64,000 bases of DNA from Whitmania pigra. Taxonomy: Eukaryota; Annelida; Clitellata; Hirudinida; Haemopidae. The stretch spans positions 210,001-274,000 of the forward strand of contig JAJTWR010000452.1 of the NCBI GenBank assembly GCA_021613335.1, given 5' to 3'. This document shows, in pieces, positions 44,656 through 56,400 of this stretch (position 1 is the first letter of the stretch; each line of letters begins with the position of its first letter). The notes beneath the pieces were generated by a model that was not told the origin of the DNA, searched no databases, and saw only the letters and a list, made by a program, of their open reading frames with translations. A program made the translations under genes and the position numbers.

Positions 44656-47600
44656 TCAATTAATTAACTCACCAGGCAGAAAAATAAGTGCAAAAACTAA
44701 GCACCCACCATTGGGCACCTCGATGCCATTTTCATTCTTGATGAAGAGGGGCAGGTCGAGCACTTCATTCCTCATCTCTTCTGCTGCCACGTACATCTGC
44801 CTTCCAAGCAGTTCATCAAATGCAAACCCTTTGTTCCAAACCTGTACAAATGATTAGCATGGTCAGTATGTGAATCTATCCTTGTCCTTAGTGTCAATTT
44901 CCATCATAGAATCCATAATAATTAACAAAGCTGGCTCTGATGACAACAATGCTTCTCTTAACTTGCCTCCACGCATATTGGATCTTTGGTAACCTTCTTC
45001 CTGTAAAAGACTGCCGTGGCGTCCCACTTTGGACTCGAAGCTTTCGGAACGGCCGGAGTTTTTATGCTCTTCTTGCCACACTTCACCACGCAATAGGGAT
45101 TCAATTCTTGGCAAATATATTAATAATTTTCTTATTAATTAATTAATAATTATTATTATTATATGGTTTTAGTGGAATATATTCAATAAGAAATTAGTAA
45201 AATCACGTTTTATAATTCAGATCCACTTTATAACCAATCACAAACTCCATTTGTAAAATCCATGGAAGAAATTAAAAAAACAATCACTCACTTTTCCCCT
45301 TCTCTCTGGAAAGACCGTTGGCACCCATGACCTTGACCTGTGTGACCATCTTAGGGTAGGCATTCCATGGCAGGAAGTCCAGGATACCAGTGGATGGAAG
45401 AGGGACATCAAGCTGCCTGAAAAAGATTTTAAAAACAAACATTTAAAAAAAGTAAAAGATTTTAAAAAACTTTTAATCGATGACATTTACATGGGGAATA
45501 CTGGAAAGAGAAATATATCATTCAGATTCAATTTTGCTTTCCCAGAATAAATTAAAGTATTAATTATTTTTATTTCAGCTTTTGTTTGTTATAATTTGGC
45601 AGCTTCAGATTATTAATAAAAAAAGTAATCCAAATGAAACAAGCACATATAATTATCACAAATTTATTAGAGTTTACAACAAAAAAACCTGTTGCATTCG
45701 GCAAATACTTTAAACTCTTGAAATGATTGCAATACAAATACGTGCCAAACTCACCGAGCATTACAGTCCACTCCAGTGTAGATCCTGAGAAGAAAACCCT
45801 CGGTCAGCCCGGGTTCGAAGGTCGTTGGGATGAGAATGTAGCGACCCCTGTTGAAAAAATATCTCAGAAAGATGCTCCTGCTGTTCCTATAGATAGAAGA
45901 GGTGACAATCTTTTGCAATGTGTTCGTTCGGAATTTACGGTTATCCTCGACCTGGGAATTATACAAAAATATGCTCAGAAATATAGAAATGTTTTAAAAG
46001 AAAAAGCTTCAAATTAAATACACGTTGTTCCTCAAATGATGATTATTTTAGTTTGATTTTATTCCTATTGATTAGATCATTAAATGATATATTATTATGC
46101 AAGTATAAAATACACAAACTATGTTATTATTATTATTAATTATCATTATTATTGTTGTTGAAACTTGGTATTGCACCAACACCGTCTACCTGCATGATTG
46201 TGAATCCAATGGTGAACCTATCTTTACCAGGGTCCACCAGGGACTTCTGGACAAGATGCATCATGGCCTCATCCCCTCCTTCTGGTATTTCGAACATAAA
46301 CTGACCAATAATAAACAAACGAGAATAAACTTTCAAAAAAATCATGCCGGATAAATCGTACACATGCATAAAACTGTGCAGGTACATCATAAAGTGATAT
46401 AGGTACATAAAACGATTCAAGTACACAGAAGCACTGTCGTGCGGCCACCTGTGGATTGTTGAGGAATGTCTTCTTGTTGTTGATGCAACCTCCAGCTCGA
46501 TCGGGAAGTCGCCACTCGGAATGGAAGGCCGCCTCGTTCCACTTCTTCTGCGCGGAAAGAAACGTCGTGTTGATGTTATGGCACACGGAGACGCTCATGA
46601 AGTTGTTGATGAAGTCGTCGTACGTCATCCTGTGCAATTTTAGATAGAAAGGATTGAATTAACAATAGAAGCCAAGAAACTGCTAACTGATTTTTGCTGA
46701 TAAAAAAATTACTCAATGAAATTACTCCTGACAACATCTGGCAAAATCTCACCAAAACTCTCCGTCATCAGCAAAGACGAGGCCCATGTTTCGTCTGTCG
46801 GATTCCGAGATGTTGTTCCATTCTGGCGACCTGATGAGACGTTTAAAATGAGGCCACTATAATCATCAGTGGTTCGGCTAATATCGAGATAAATTTATAA
46901 ATTTCACAAAATAAACTCGGGTCATTTTATTTTAAGACAGCAAATATGTTCTCTCACAAAACATACTCATGAATAAAAACTCACTTATCGCTGAATGGAC
47001 CTTTCCATTCGATACCACCCCAAGGATTTCTCATCCTGACCAAGGGTAGGGGGTCCTGGTAGCCCAATCCGAACCTGCTAACCCGAGCTTCCTTCAATCC
47101 AGTCATTGCATAAGCGTGACCCATGACCAAGCCCATGGGAGTCGACTTTTCCATCTGATTCTCGTCGAGCGCCTTCAAAAAGTTAGGATGGAGATGGAAT
47201 ATGTGTATGAAATATAAGTGTGTAAATAATTCAAAGAACAAGTAGTCCATGAGGCATGGCAGTAAGCTTGAAAAATTAAGACAGATTTTGACAATCAGGT
47301 CCATTAAGAGAAGTTAATAATATTTCTAAAGCCTATATTAAATACTTGATACAAATAAAACGAACAAATGTTAAATATTAAATTATTAATTGCATCTTAC
47401 TGGAATGGCAGCACAAACGAGAGCATCAGAAAGCATGAGGCCTTTGACAAACTCAAAGAATTGAGATCTTCTCTCAGGAATTGTCCTCAATTTCTCTTCC
47501 AAAATATCGAACGATTCTGTCACTCCACCAGTAAAATCTTCCAGAGCCTCTGCTAATTCTCCACCATTCAATGCTTCGTAGGAGCCATACAATCTGTTTC

Positions 47601-48330
47601 AGGGTTATAAAGTTCGACTTTTTATATAAGTTATTCACTTTTTTCTTAAATTTTGTCCCTCATTTACACAAATGTCAAAATTGCAAAAATTCATTTACTT
47701 GGCATATGCTTTCTCAACCAGGGCTGGCCAAAACTCATTTTTTGATGGTGCATGGCAAAATATTAGCCTCCCTTTTCTAACAGGCAAATAATCATCAACC
47801 ACAACATCGATCCAGGAACCAAACCTCCAGAACCTGAAGTGGAAAATTCCAGGGTGATTAGGAGTGAAGTCTTGCTCTCTGAAGTCAGGAATCACCTAAA
47901 ATGTGATATAGTTGCCAATCTATTTTCAAAATTTAATGTTACAAACAAGATACTTTTGTCCAGTTATTTCTGTGGACTGCCAAAGTGCAAAATGCTGCAA
48001 CTAGCCAGCAGTTTCCAAGATCTCCTTGTATTATGTCACGGCTACTGATACCATCCACAAATAAACTTGCATTGGGATTTATTTCCTGAGATTAATTCAA
48101 ATGATAATTGAACACAGTAATGAAAAGCATGCTTAACGAGTTCCAGAAATACTCACCTGGGCTCTTTTCCATTCGATGCCATTATTTTTTTTAGAAGAGC
48201 CGAAGAGGGATTGATTAGATGGTGGAAAGTCTGGATCTTGAAACTTTGAACCCGTTTGCAGGAGATTTGCCTTTATTCTAGAATAAACCTGTCCTCTGTA
48301 AGGCACTATGTTATTATATGCCGCGGTCAT
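44656..48330 (-). CDS. CAPN5: Calpain-5/TRA-3-type cysteine protease
   Basis: 12 exons give 633 residues (human CAPN5 has 640). Exons: 48330-48157, 48085-47954, 47895-47699, 47593-47401, 47172-46985, 46830-46753, 46629-46449, 46300-46190, 45951-45755, 45416-45292, 45106-44967, 44841-44656. The protease core is complete: cysteine 84 in [12 protein letters not shown], histidine 251 in GHAYAMTG, asparagine 281 in [11 protein letters not shown] beta-sandwich domain ([24 protein letters not shown]) follows. The last three exons form a C2 domain ([38 protein letters not shown]) instead of EF hands, which defines the CAPN5/6 class. It is a calcium-regulated intracellular protease. The intron after 44967 starts GC rather than GT. 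The stop at 44656 assumes read-through past a possible donor near 44675. Confidence 0.93.
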
Positions 48331-48627
48331 CCCTCCATAAAACAGATTTTTGAAACAAAATAATAATTCAAAGCTGACGACCCAAAAATAAACACAACAT
48401 CCCCACCCTGTATTGTTCGCCTTCCATTTGTTTAGCATGATGTTTAATCACGAACAAATAGTAAAAAAATTATTTTTGAAAATAAAATGTAATAATAAAT
48501 AACATTAATCAATACAAATTTAAAGTAATCATTTTAAGTTCCCGCGGATTTCTCAGACGATTAATTCGCTAAGTGGCGTTTCCTGTGTTTTGGTGTTTGA
48601 CCGTCGTACATTTTTTGGTAATTCGTG
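48331..48627. promoter_or_regulatory. Shared divergent promoter region
   Basis: Only 297 bp separate the calpain start codon (minus) from that of the coiled-coil gene (plus). Its right half is GC-richer (AAGTGGCGTTTCCTGTG near 48571). No TATA box in a clear position on either side. A common regulatory region is inferred from spacing alone. Confidence 0.45.
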
Positions 48628-51045
48628 ATGAAGCGTGCAAATCAGATATCTTACGGTGATCTATTTTCTTCATCAAATTTCAGGTTGTTGACTTTTTTTA
48701 ATAAGATTGTTAACAAAAATTACATGTTCGAATTGTTTGTAAATTTCCAGCCAAAGTCCTTATGAGAATCGCCTTAAAAAACACCCGAGTGAAACATGTT
48801 TGGAAAGCCACAGCCAAGGGAACTCTCAGATGATGTTTTCTCAGTCTGAAATCTTCGACTCACAAAATCTCCGCACAAAAGTGCCAACGCCTAATGAAGT
48901 ATATGTTTAACACTTGCGGAAGGACGTAATTAAGTACTGAAATAATTCATTTCAGGTGCCACCAAGAAGGCTAGTTTCTGATGCATTTGTTAATAGTTAC
49001 CAGAAACCGTCATCAAATGGAAGGTTTCAACCGCCTTCCAAGTCTATAGCTCCGACCCAACTTGGCCTTTGCCGGGCCATGGCCCAAGAATTTGAAGAAA
49101 GGTTTTCACTTTGATTATTTTAGAAATAATTTTGAGTGTTTGCCTAAACCAATTCTTCATCTGTCTTTCGAAAGAGAAACTTTGGAGGCTGTGTTGTCTG
49201 CCTTGAAGAATCATTCTTCAGATATCAAGGAACTTGGACATTCTCTCCAGGAGAAGTTTGACTATTCGTCGCTTTTGACGTCAGAACTTGTTACAAAGCA
49301 ATCTGAAAATAGTGAGTAAATTAAAGAATCTTGCCTTATTTGTTTTCCCATTAAGAAGCTTTTTGATTTAATTTTTAACTTTTTAGTTAAGGACCTTCTT
49401 TCAAAGCAATTTTCAGAATTATCAAGAACATTTACCACTTCTAAAGAATCTAGTGATAATAACATCTCCATTACGAACCTTGCGAAAGAAGTTGAGTTGA
49501 CACGAACCATGCCATCAACGTTTTTGTAATTAAGACGATTTGTTCTTTAGGTTGGTGATCTTAAAGAGACAATGGTAAATCAAACCACGAATTTGGAAAA
49601 ACTTTCTAAGCTTGTCGAAGAAAATCATAAACTTGCTGATAAGTCATTGAAGATCACTGAATCGCTGAAGAAAGAGATTGATGAGTCCCTCTGCGTCTAT
49701 GCCAAAGAACAAACTGATCTCTTGAAATGCTTCAAAGACAAGTTAGCTGACGTTTTTTCAAGTGAAAATTACGTGTTTATTATCTGATGTTGTAAATTTA
49801 GGATTGAAATTAATTTAAATAACAAACTGGAATCTCTCGCATCAAACCTTTTAGAGAAATTGTCGAGTTATTCATGCGATCCGATTGTAAGTTTTTAAGA
49901 AATTAATTATTAGTAATTGGATCTTCTGTTGAAGCTGATTGATTCTTATTAAGAAAAGGGTTTGCGAAAAAGATGTCCAAACTGATGCACAAACTTATGA
50001 TGCTCGTATGACACCCTCTAACGAGTAAAGTCATATTCATCGATTAAATTGAATAATTCATTTGATCAATTATAAAGAAATAATCTTGTTTTTCAGCAAA
50101 GTATTTTCATCGAATTATGCTAAAAATCAAACCTACAGCATAAATAACGTCAGTGGTTCGATAAAAAGATCTTTTGCAAGCACATCTCAAGACTACGGAA
50201 ATTGTTGTAGCTATGAGGAACTTTCAACAGGCGACTATCCAGTTATTAACCTCTCTATTCCAAAACAAGTGACCATTCCATCTCCTAAAGAATCCAGTTA
50301 CATGCACGATTCGGCAATCGGATCAAGGATGTCTACTCCTCTGGATTTGTCAATGAAGAATCTCGTCCTAGACGATGACCGCGTTAATATGAAGAACGAC
50401 GATAAGAGAATGCCAATGGGGAATGATAAATGGCATGACGATGACGATGATGACTTGGACAGTCTCGTCAGCGACATTCCATCCCAAATTGAAGATCAGA
50501 AAAATCGACAAGGTGGAAGTGTTTCACTGAAAACGTGCACTTATCAGACGACACAAAAAACTGTAACTTTTTGGGGAAACGATTCGAACGTCCTGGATGG
50601 CATAAGCGACGGATGCGCTAAGCTTAGTCCGGTTGGAAACGACAGAAGTTTGAGCTTCAACTGTCCTAAATCCACTCCACTTTCCAAATATGTTAAGCAG
50701 ACAGTTGACAGAGAAAAGCCTGAGTGTTCCACTAGAGGGAAATTAGTCCTCGCCGATGCTGGCTGCAATTCCCTCGACCCTTATAAGAGGCAACCTCTAT
50801 TGGGGAATCAGGCAACTGCTCAGAGGGAGACAAGGCATAAGAAGGTGCTGGTAAAACCGAAGAAACAGAACAGGACAGCAGTGAGAAGAAGTCGTAGGAC
50901 CAAGAATTATTCCTACTTGTTCGATCCCAGTTATAATTGTGACTCTGATTTCGATGGCTTGGAAGGATCGGACAAAGAAAATTGTGATCCAAATGCTCAT
51001 GGGTGGGTTCTGCGATTTGGTTTGGCATCGGTTGATCGGTTGTAA
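48628..51045 (+). CDS. Coiled-coil protein with basic/acidic tail, possibly IHO1-like
   Basis: Nine exons: 48628-48683, 48751-48898, 48956-49101, 49124-49311, 49387-49490, 49551-49741, 49802-49886, 49954-50024, 50097-51045; 645 residues. Frames close at each junction. The amino part has NSQMMFSQSEIFDSQN, which recalls the DSQFLFGSQF box of meiotic IHO1 proteins. Residues about 120-330 are a coiled coil (for example TNLEKLSKLVEENHKLADKS). The long last exon is disordered, with an acidic run (DDDDDD), a basic stretch RTAVRRSRRTK and a KEN sequence (SDKENCD) that could mark APC/C-dependent turnover. The IHO1 link is only suggestive. The donor before 49102 makes a 22-bp intron. An alternative last splice at about 51004 to 51104 would replace the final residues by a basic tail (SRVFTRSKKRLV). 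Confidence 0.7.
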
Positions 51046-51691
51046 TGTCGTTTTATTTTTTAAAATTTTAATAATTATATTTTTAATAATTACGTTAAAA
51101 TAAGGAGCAGAGTTTTCACTCGAAGCAAGAAGAGACTCGTGACGAAAACAAAAGGAGACGAAGTAACAAAAAATTTTTTTTTTAAAGTGATTAAAAAAAA
51201 ACTTTCGCATTGTCAGGAATAATTGAATGAAATAATACATTGTCTCTTCAATTGAAGGATTATTCGTGCACGTCAAATTCGACCAAATCTTCGTCAGATA
51301 GTGTTTCTCAACTTTTCACAGTTCTTGACATTTACTGATCTCGTTGGTTCATTTGACTCATTTGATTAGTTCATATTTATTATGCCATGACATGTGTCAT
51401 ATTCTTTTGTTGCGTGGGTTTGATCTGTGACAGCGGGACATTTCGCTTGGTGTGTCTGATGAAAGAATGGAAATATAAAAAAAAAGATATAAAAATATGA
51501 GGAGGTAATAAAATTGACGTTTCATCGGGTGGCGGGTATAAATAATTTCTTGATGCTTGATGAGTTGCCTCGATTACATTGATGCTTGCGAGCCTTCTAA
51601 TCTGGATGCCATTAAAGATGCATGCCTTCCAATCGATTCACAATTATAAAGAAGGAGGGTCTCCGATTGTCAGCGTGCAATCCGAGCGGAT
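51046..51691. other. Intergenic or 3' extension of the coiled-coil gene
   Basis: Contains a possible alternative terminal exon (51104-51220). Then no gene until the next start. Moderately AT-rich. Confidence 0.4.
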
Positions 51692-52723
51692 ATGGCGGAC
51701 ATCAGGCGCGTCAAGAGTTGTAACTACTTTTCTTTGGCCGACTGCTTCGAGGAAATGGAACTTATCCAACGCTTCAAGCACGTCTACGGAGGACGGAAGT
51801 GCCTAAATTCGTGGATGCTGACGAAATTGTACGACAGAACCAGAACCGCAACCGTCTGCTGGCGTAGACCACTCAGCGCTGTCGACAACAAGACATCTGG
51901 GGCTTCGTTAGGTGGAAGAAGTGTCGTTGCCAGTGGTAACATGTCGAGACTTTCTCAGAAATCCGTTGTTCAGAACCTCGATAACTATTTGAGGCCTGAG
52001 CACTTCAATGATTTATTATCAGTGAATAATTGTTGTTTATCTACGAACAACGAGGTCGACAATGAGATTCAATCCCAGCTTGACGAAACACGTTCTTCTA
52101 GAATTGTTTTTTCTGATGAGAAAATACAAATTCAGATAACCACGTCAGAAAATCAAAATTCAGTTCCCGATAAATCTGCACTAGGATCAGACAACATACC
52201 CAGAGCGCGATCACTGGAAAGAGCTCTTAATCATTCTTTATGTTACCGTCAGGAGAGGAATAAATTTGAGCGTCGACAGATCTTAGAGAAATACAAAAGA
52301 CAGGCGTGTCTACTCAATAATAAGAAGATCAGAAACCTTAGAAATTGCTACGGATTGAATGGACCGCACTTAAACGGAGTTTTATCGATAAAAGAGCCCA
52401 CTTTGCCTCAGAGTTGTAATTCTAGAAAAGTAGGCCCATGTTTAGGTAAGCGAACGGGAGCGAAAGTTCAACAAAAAAAATTAGTTGTAGGGAACATTTC
52501 GCTGACAAAAGATGCAGTTGATAAATCGATAAACCGAGATATCTGCGAAAATTTTCGAATGGCACCTTTGTTTCAAAGTTCAGTGACCCAGTTGCACCCT
52601 TGGAAGGGTTATTTGCATGCCGATGGCATCCTTAAATGTCAACAATGGCTAACTGAGATGCAGATTGCTGAAGAGAGAACGAGAAACAAAGGACGTGTAA
52701 AATGTCGCTCCAATCCACGATAA
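51692..52723 (+). CDS. Unrecognised single-exon protein, 343 residues
   Basis: Uninterrupted frame from MADIRRVKSCNYFSLADCF, with an in-frame start directly after CCGAGCGGAT. I recognise no domain. The protein is basic overall, has a motif-like amino end (FSLADCFEEMELIQRFKH and WMLTKLYDRTRT), a low-complexity polar centre, a basic helical stretch (ERNKFERRQILEKYKRQA) and an ordered-looking end (HPWKGYLHADGILKCQQWL). Codon content and length argue for a real gene; AATAAAAG motifs follow near 52768. It sits in the same orientation between the coiled-coil gene and sphingosine kinase. No membrane segment or signal peptide. Confidence 0.7.
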   Translation: MADIRRVKSCNYFSLADCFEEMELIQRFKHVYGGRKCLNSWMLTKLYDRTRTATVCWRRPLSAVDNKTSGASLGGRSVVASGNMSRLSQKSVVQNLDNYLRPEHFNDLLSVNNCCLSTNNEVDNEIQSQLDETRSSRIVFSDEKIQIQITTSENQNSVPDKSALGSDNIPRARSLERALNHSLCYRQERNKFERRQILEKYKRQACLLNNKKIRNLRNCYGLNGPHLNGVLSIKEPTLPQSCNSRKVGPCLGKRTGAKVQQKKLVVGNISLTKDAVDKSINRDICENFRMAPLFQSSVTQLHPWKGYLHADGILKCQQWLTEMQIAEERTRNKGRVKCRSNPR

Positions 52724-53421
52724 AATTAAAAAGTTAAAATTATTAACTAATTTTATTTATTATAAAAAATAAAAGCACTCTTGAAGTTTTTAAGTCGATT
52801 TAAAATTTGAGAATGTTAGCGCTTCAAGTTTATGCTAATTGCTTTTTGTCTGTAAATATAAACATCGCATGATTCCGGTAGAATGTACTATAAAAGTAGT
52901 GCTTGTTTAGCTTAGAATTTTATTTGGACTAGATGAATAAGGTTAACTTTGTTAGTTGAATAAATCGAGTTGTTTAATTACATCTTCTAACTCGATGTAT
53001 AATTCGCATTAGATTCTGTTTATGAAATAAAGTCCATTGTTTACATGTGAGTTACTTTTTCATGTTCATTGTTCCATAATAGCCACAATGGTGTTTTTAA
53101 TTCCTTGTTCTTTAACATTTAAATAGCCTATGTTTCTTAATGGTGTTTTATTTTGAGCTGCACCAATTAAATAACTTGCTTTTCAAAATCGGTCTTGCAA
53201 TCTTGCTATGAGATAACGCTCGGGCCTCGCCAGCAAACTACGTATTTAGCCGTTTCAAAATTAGCACGCGTTCAAACGTGAGTGGTCTTGTGACTACGCC
53301 GTGTTATCGCATATGATTTGGTTAGGTCCGGCAGTTATCTCGTGCAGTTAAATGAATAAAACCTTGTTTCTATGCAGATGACGATATATAGAATTTACCA
53401 CTCAATTTTGATAAACTTGTA
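52724..53421. other. Intergenic, probable 5' region of sphingosine kinase
   Basis: Polyadenylation-like AATAAA at about 53027. A less AT-rich block at 53215-53350 (GTGACTACGCCGTGTTATC). No gene. Confidence 0.4.
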
Positions 53422-56400
53422 ATGGGAACGAACACGATGTGTGAAGTTAACTCGGTCTCACGCAGCAGTTTACCAGAATCTAACTTCCTACTGCAAGATG
53501 AGTTTATCATTCCCGGGAGTCAAGGCATTGTCCAGGTAAAACTGACTAGCGACGCCTTGACTTGGACGACATCGCCGAAAAGAGGATTTGTCTTGAAACG
53601 CTTCTTCTCGGATACGAGCACTCTAGCAGAAGACGATGACCAGAATCTCATATCACTCGATCACAGCCTCAGAGCTAGTCAGAGCTTGCCCAATGGCTAT
53701 CTTCCCGACAAGCGCACTCATCACAGGCTCAACATTTCAGACATAGTTGGCTGCGATACGGCCAAGGGAGATTCTATACAGGACCATGCATGTTACTTGA
53801 GAGTCTACGCTTACCCGCTTTTGAGGAAGTTCTTGTGGAAAGATACGGTTAGGAAAAGAAAGGAGATTGTCTTTGCCTTCAGCAGGGGTGGATCTTTCAA
53901 AAGCAACCACGACGAAGTTGAAATATGGAAGCACGAGATAAAGAAGTGCATCAGACAGAATAGCTCGCTCGATTCGCGTGAGTAGTAGTAGTTTATTTAA
54001 CGAGTTTTTTTTTTAATTGAAATGCAATTGAAAGTTAAATGTGAATTTTTAACCTCTCATGAAAATATCGACATAATAGCCGTATTAGGTTTAATTGACT
54101 GGCATCGATCAAAGCAGTTATAAAAGTTCATTTCTCATTTATAATTGAACACCTGCCAGTGATATTGTCGTCGACACCAACCAGTTTAAATGTTTAATTT
54201 TGTATTTTGTTCGATATTATCTAGCCAGTTTATTGTAACTATTCATAGTCACACTATTGCCAATAAATGCGCAATTATGGTTGTTATGCAGTCGAATTAG
54301 ACCCAGAAACCGCCGATGGAAGGAAGAAATTACTCGTCTTCATAAACCCATTCAGCGGGACCGGTAAAGCACTGCACCTATTCCAGTCCAGGATCATACC
54401 CATCCTGGCAGAGGCCGGGGTACACTATGAGACCGTGGTCACCAGTGAGTATCCTAATCCTTAAACAACATGTCACTACGGTGAAGAAGCTCTGTTTGAA
54501 GCTTTGTTGGGCGTAGACATGCAACGCCGTGGGAATCTATTGAATTGATATCGTTTAAAGGATTTGGATTTATTCTGCGCTGCAGGACATTCGCGATGTG
54601 AATTCATACGAACGTTAGAGATTTGAAATAAAAAATAAATATAAAAATAAAAATAATAATAAAAATAAAAATAAATAGCTCATATTTCCAAACAAACAAC
54701 GCCGTGGACCTTGAGCCGCGCATTTCATTAATCTCACGAACGATGATATTCTCGCCTAATTAACTTATTGAATAATTAGAGCTCATTAGATTAATCAATG
54801 AGTCGTGTTCGAGTATACGAGATTAGCTGGCGGTGAGTTGTTTTGATTTATTATCTTTCATCGACAGAATACAACGGTCACGCCAGAGACGTTGTGAAAG
54901 ATTTGGACTTGAAGCCATGGGGAGGAATCGTGGTGGTGTCTGGGGATGGACTCATATTCGAGGTGACCTACATCACTATCATCATCATTATTATCATCAT
55001 CACCATCATCACTAGCACTATCATCATCATTATTATCATCACCATCATCACTAGCACTATCATCATCATTATTACCATCACTATCATTATCACCTGCATC
55101 TTCAGCATCAAAATCAACAGCATCACTATCAGTGTCATAGCATTACTGTCATCATCATCATCATCTTCATCATTAATAGCATCGTTCTTATCATAGGCTC
55201 CATCATCGAATTCACGAATGTCACTTTTCTTTTGAACTGGTTAACGAGGCTCGCCAACAACTGGATGAAACCAGTATTTATAGCAGCAAAAATCCGATTT
55301 ATTCATACATTCATTCATCCACTCATTCTCACTCAATCACGCTCGCTCACTCACTCACTCACTCACTCACTCACTCACTCACTCACACTCACTCACTCAC
55401 TCATCACTCACTCACTCACTCACTCACTCACTCACTCACTCACACTCACTCACTCACACTCACTCACTCACTCACTCACACATTCACTCACTCACTCACT
55501 CATACCTCTACTCATTCAATCAATCGATCATTCATTCAAAACTGTCACTAAATCAGAAATCTGGTTGTTGGCAGAGCGAGCGACATAACTTCATCAATTG
55601 ACATAACTGGTTGGCTCTCTTACTACGAGCACTGGGATGACATTGTTTACATACCTACACTCAGGATTTTAATTCCTTCGACCTCCAAGATTGATTTTGA
55701 GTTTTACGAAATCCGCGAAAGGTACGAACGGAAGCGTTACAGTAGGGCTAACGAGGATTGGCTGAATTGATGAATCAACAGAAAAGTCTCGAAAACATTC
55801 CTTTGTTCTCTCGCGAGAAGCTACGACGTCGCCGACTTTGCGCGACAATTGAAGATGTTTGTACGGGGCAACATCAGAGAAAAATTTTTTTTTTATATCG
55901 ACTCACGATTTTCTGCGGTCCGCTTCCTATGCGTGACCTCTTTTTCTCGATGCGGTCATCTGGTTTTGCATCGACGGTGGTGCAATGTTTAGTTTATCAA
56001 CGTGATTATTAATGCCCTATTTGTTTTGAATATCGAACTTATAGTTCCGTCATTTCAACTTATCATTTGGTTAAAAGATTGTTTATCGATTGGGAAACTA
56101 TCACAAGTTATACACGTATCTTTATTGGCAGGTTATAAACGGGCTCATGGGAAGACCGGATCGCCTCGATGCCATTAAATGTCCTCTGGGGGCTCTTCCC
56201 GGTGGATCAGGGAATGCCCTTGTTAACTCCCTCCTATATCAGGCAGGGTTAGAAACTTGAACCACTTGAGTTTGGGAATGCCCGACCTTGCTTCAGAATT
56301 GATGAATTGACTTTTCAAGATATCTTTCGACGAGTGGATAACAAACAAAGCTCGAGTGATCTTATCAATTTTTATGACATTTTTGTTTGTTTTTTTAAAT

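Noticed and set aside
55232..55588. 118-codon frame rich in THSL repeats
   Set aside because: Translation of (ACTC)n in a sphingosine kinase intron.
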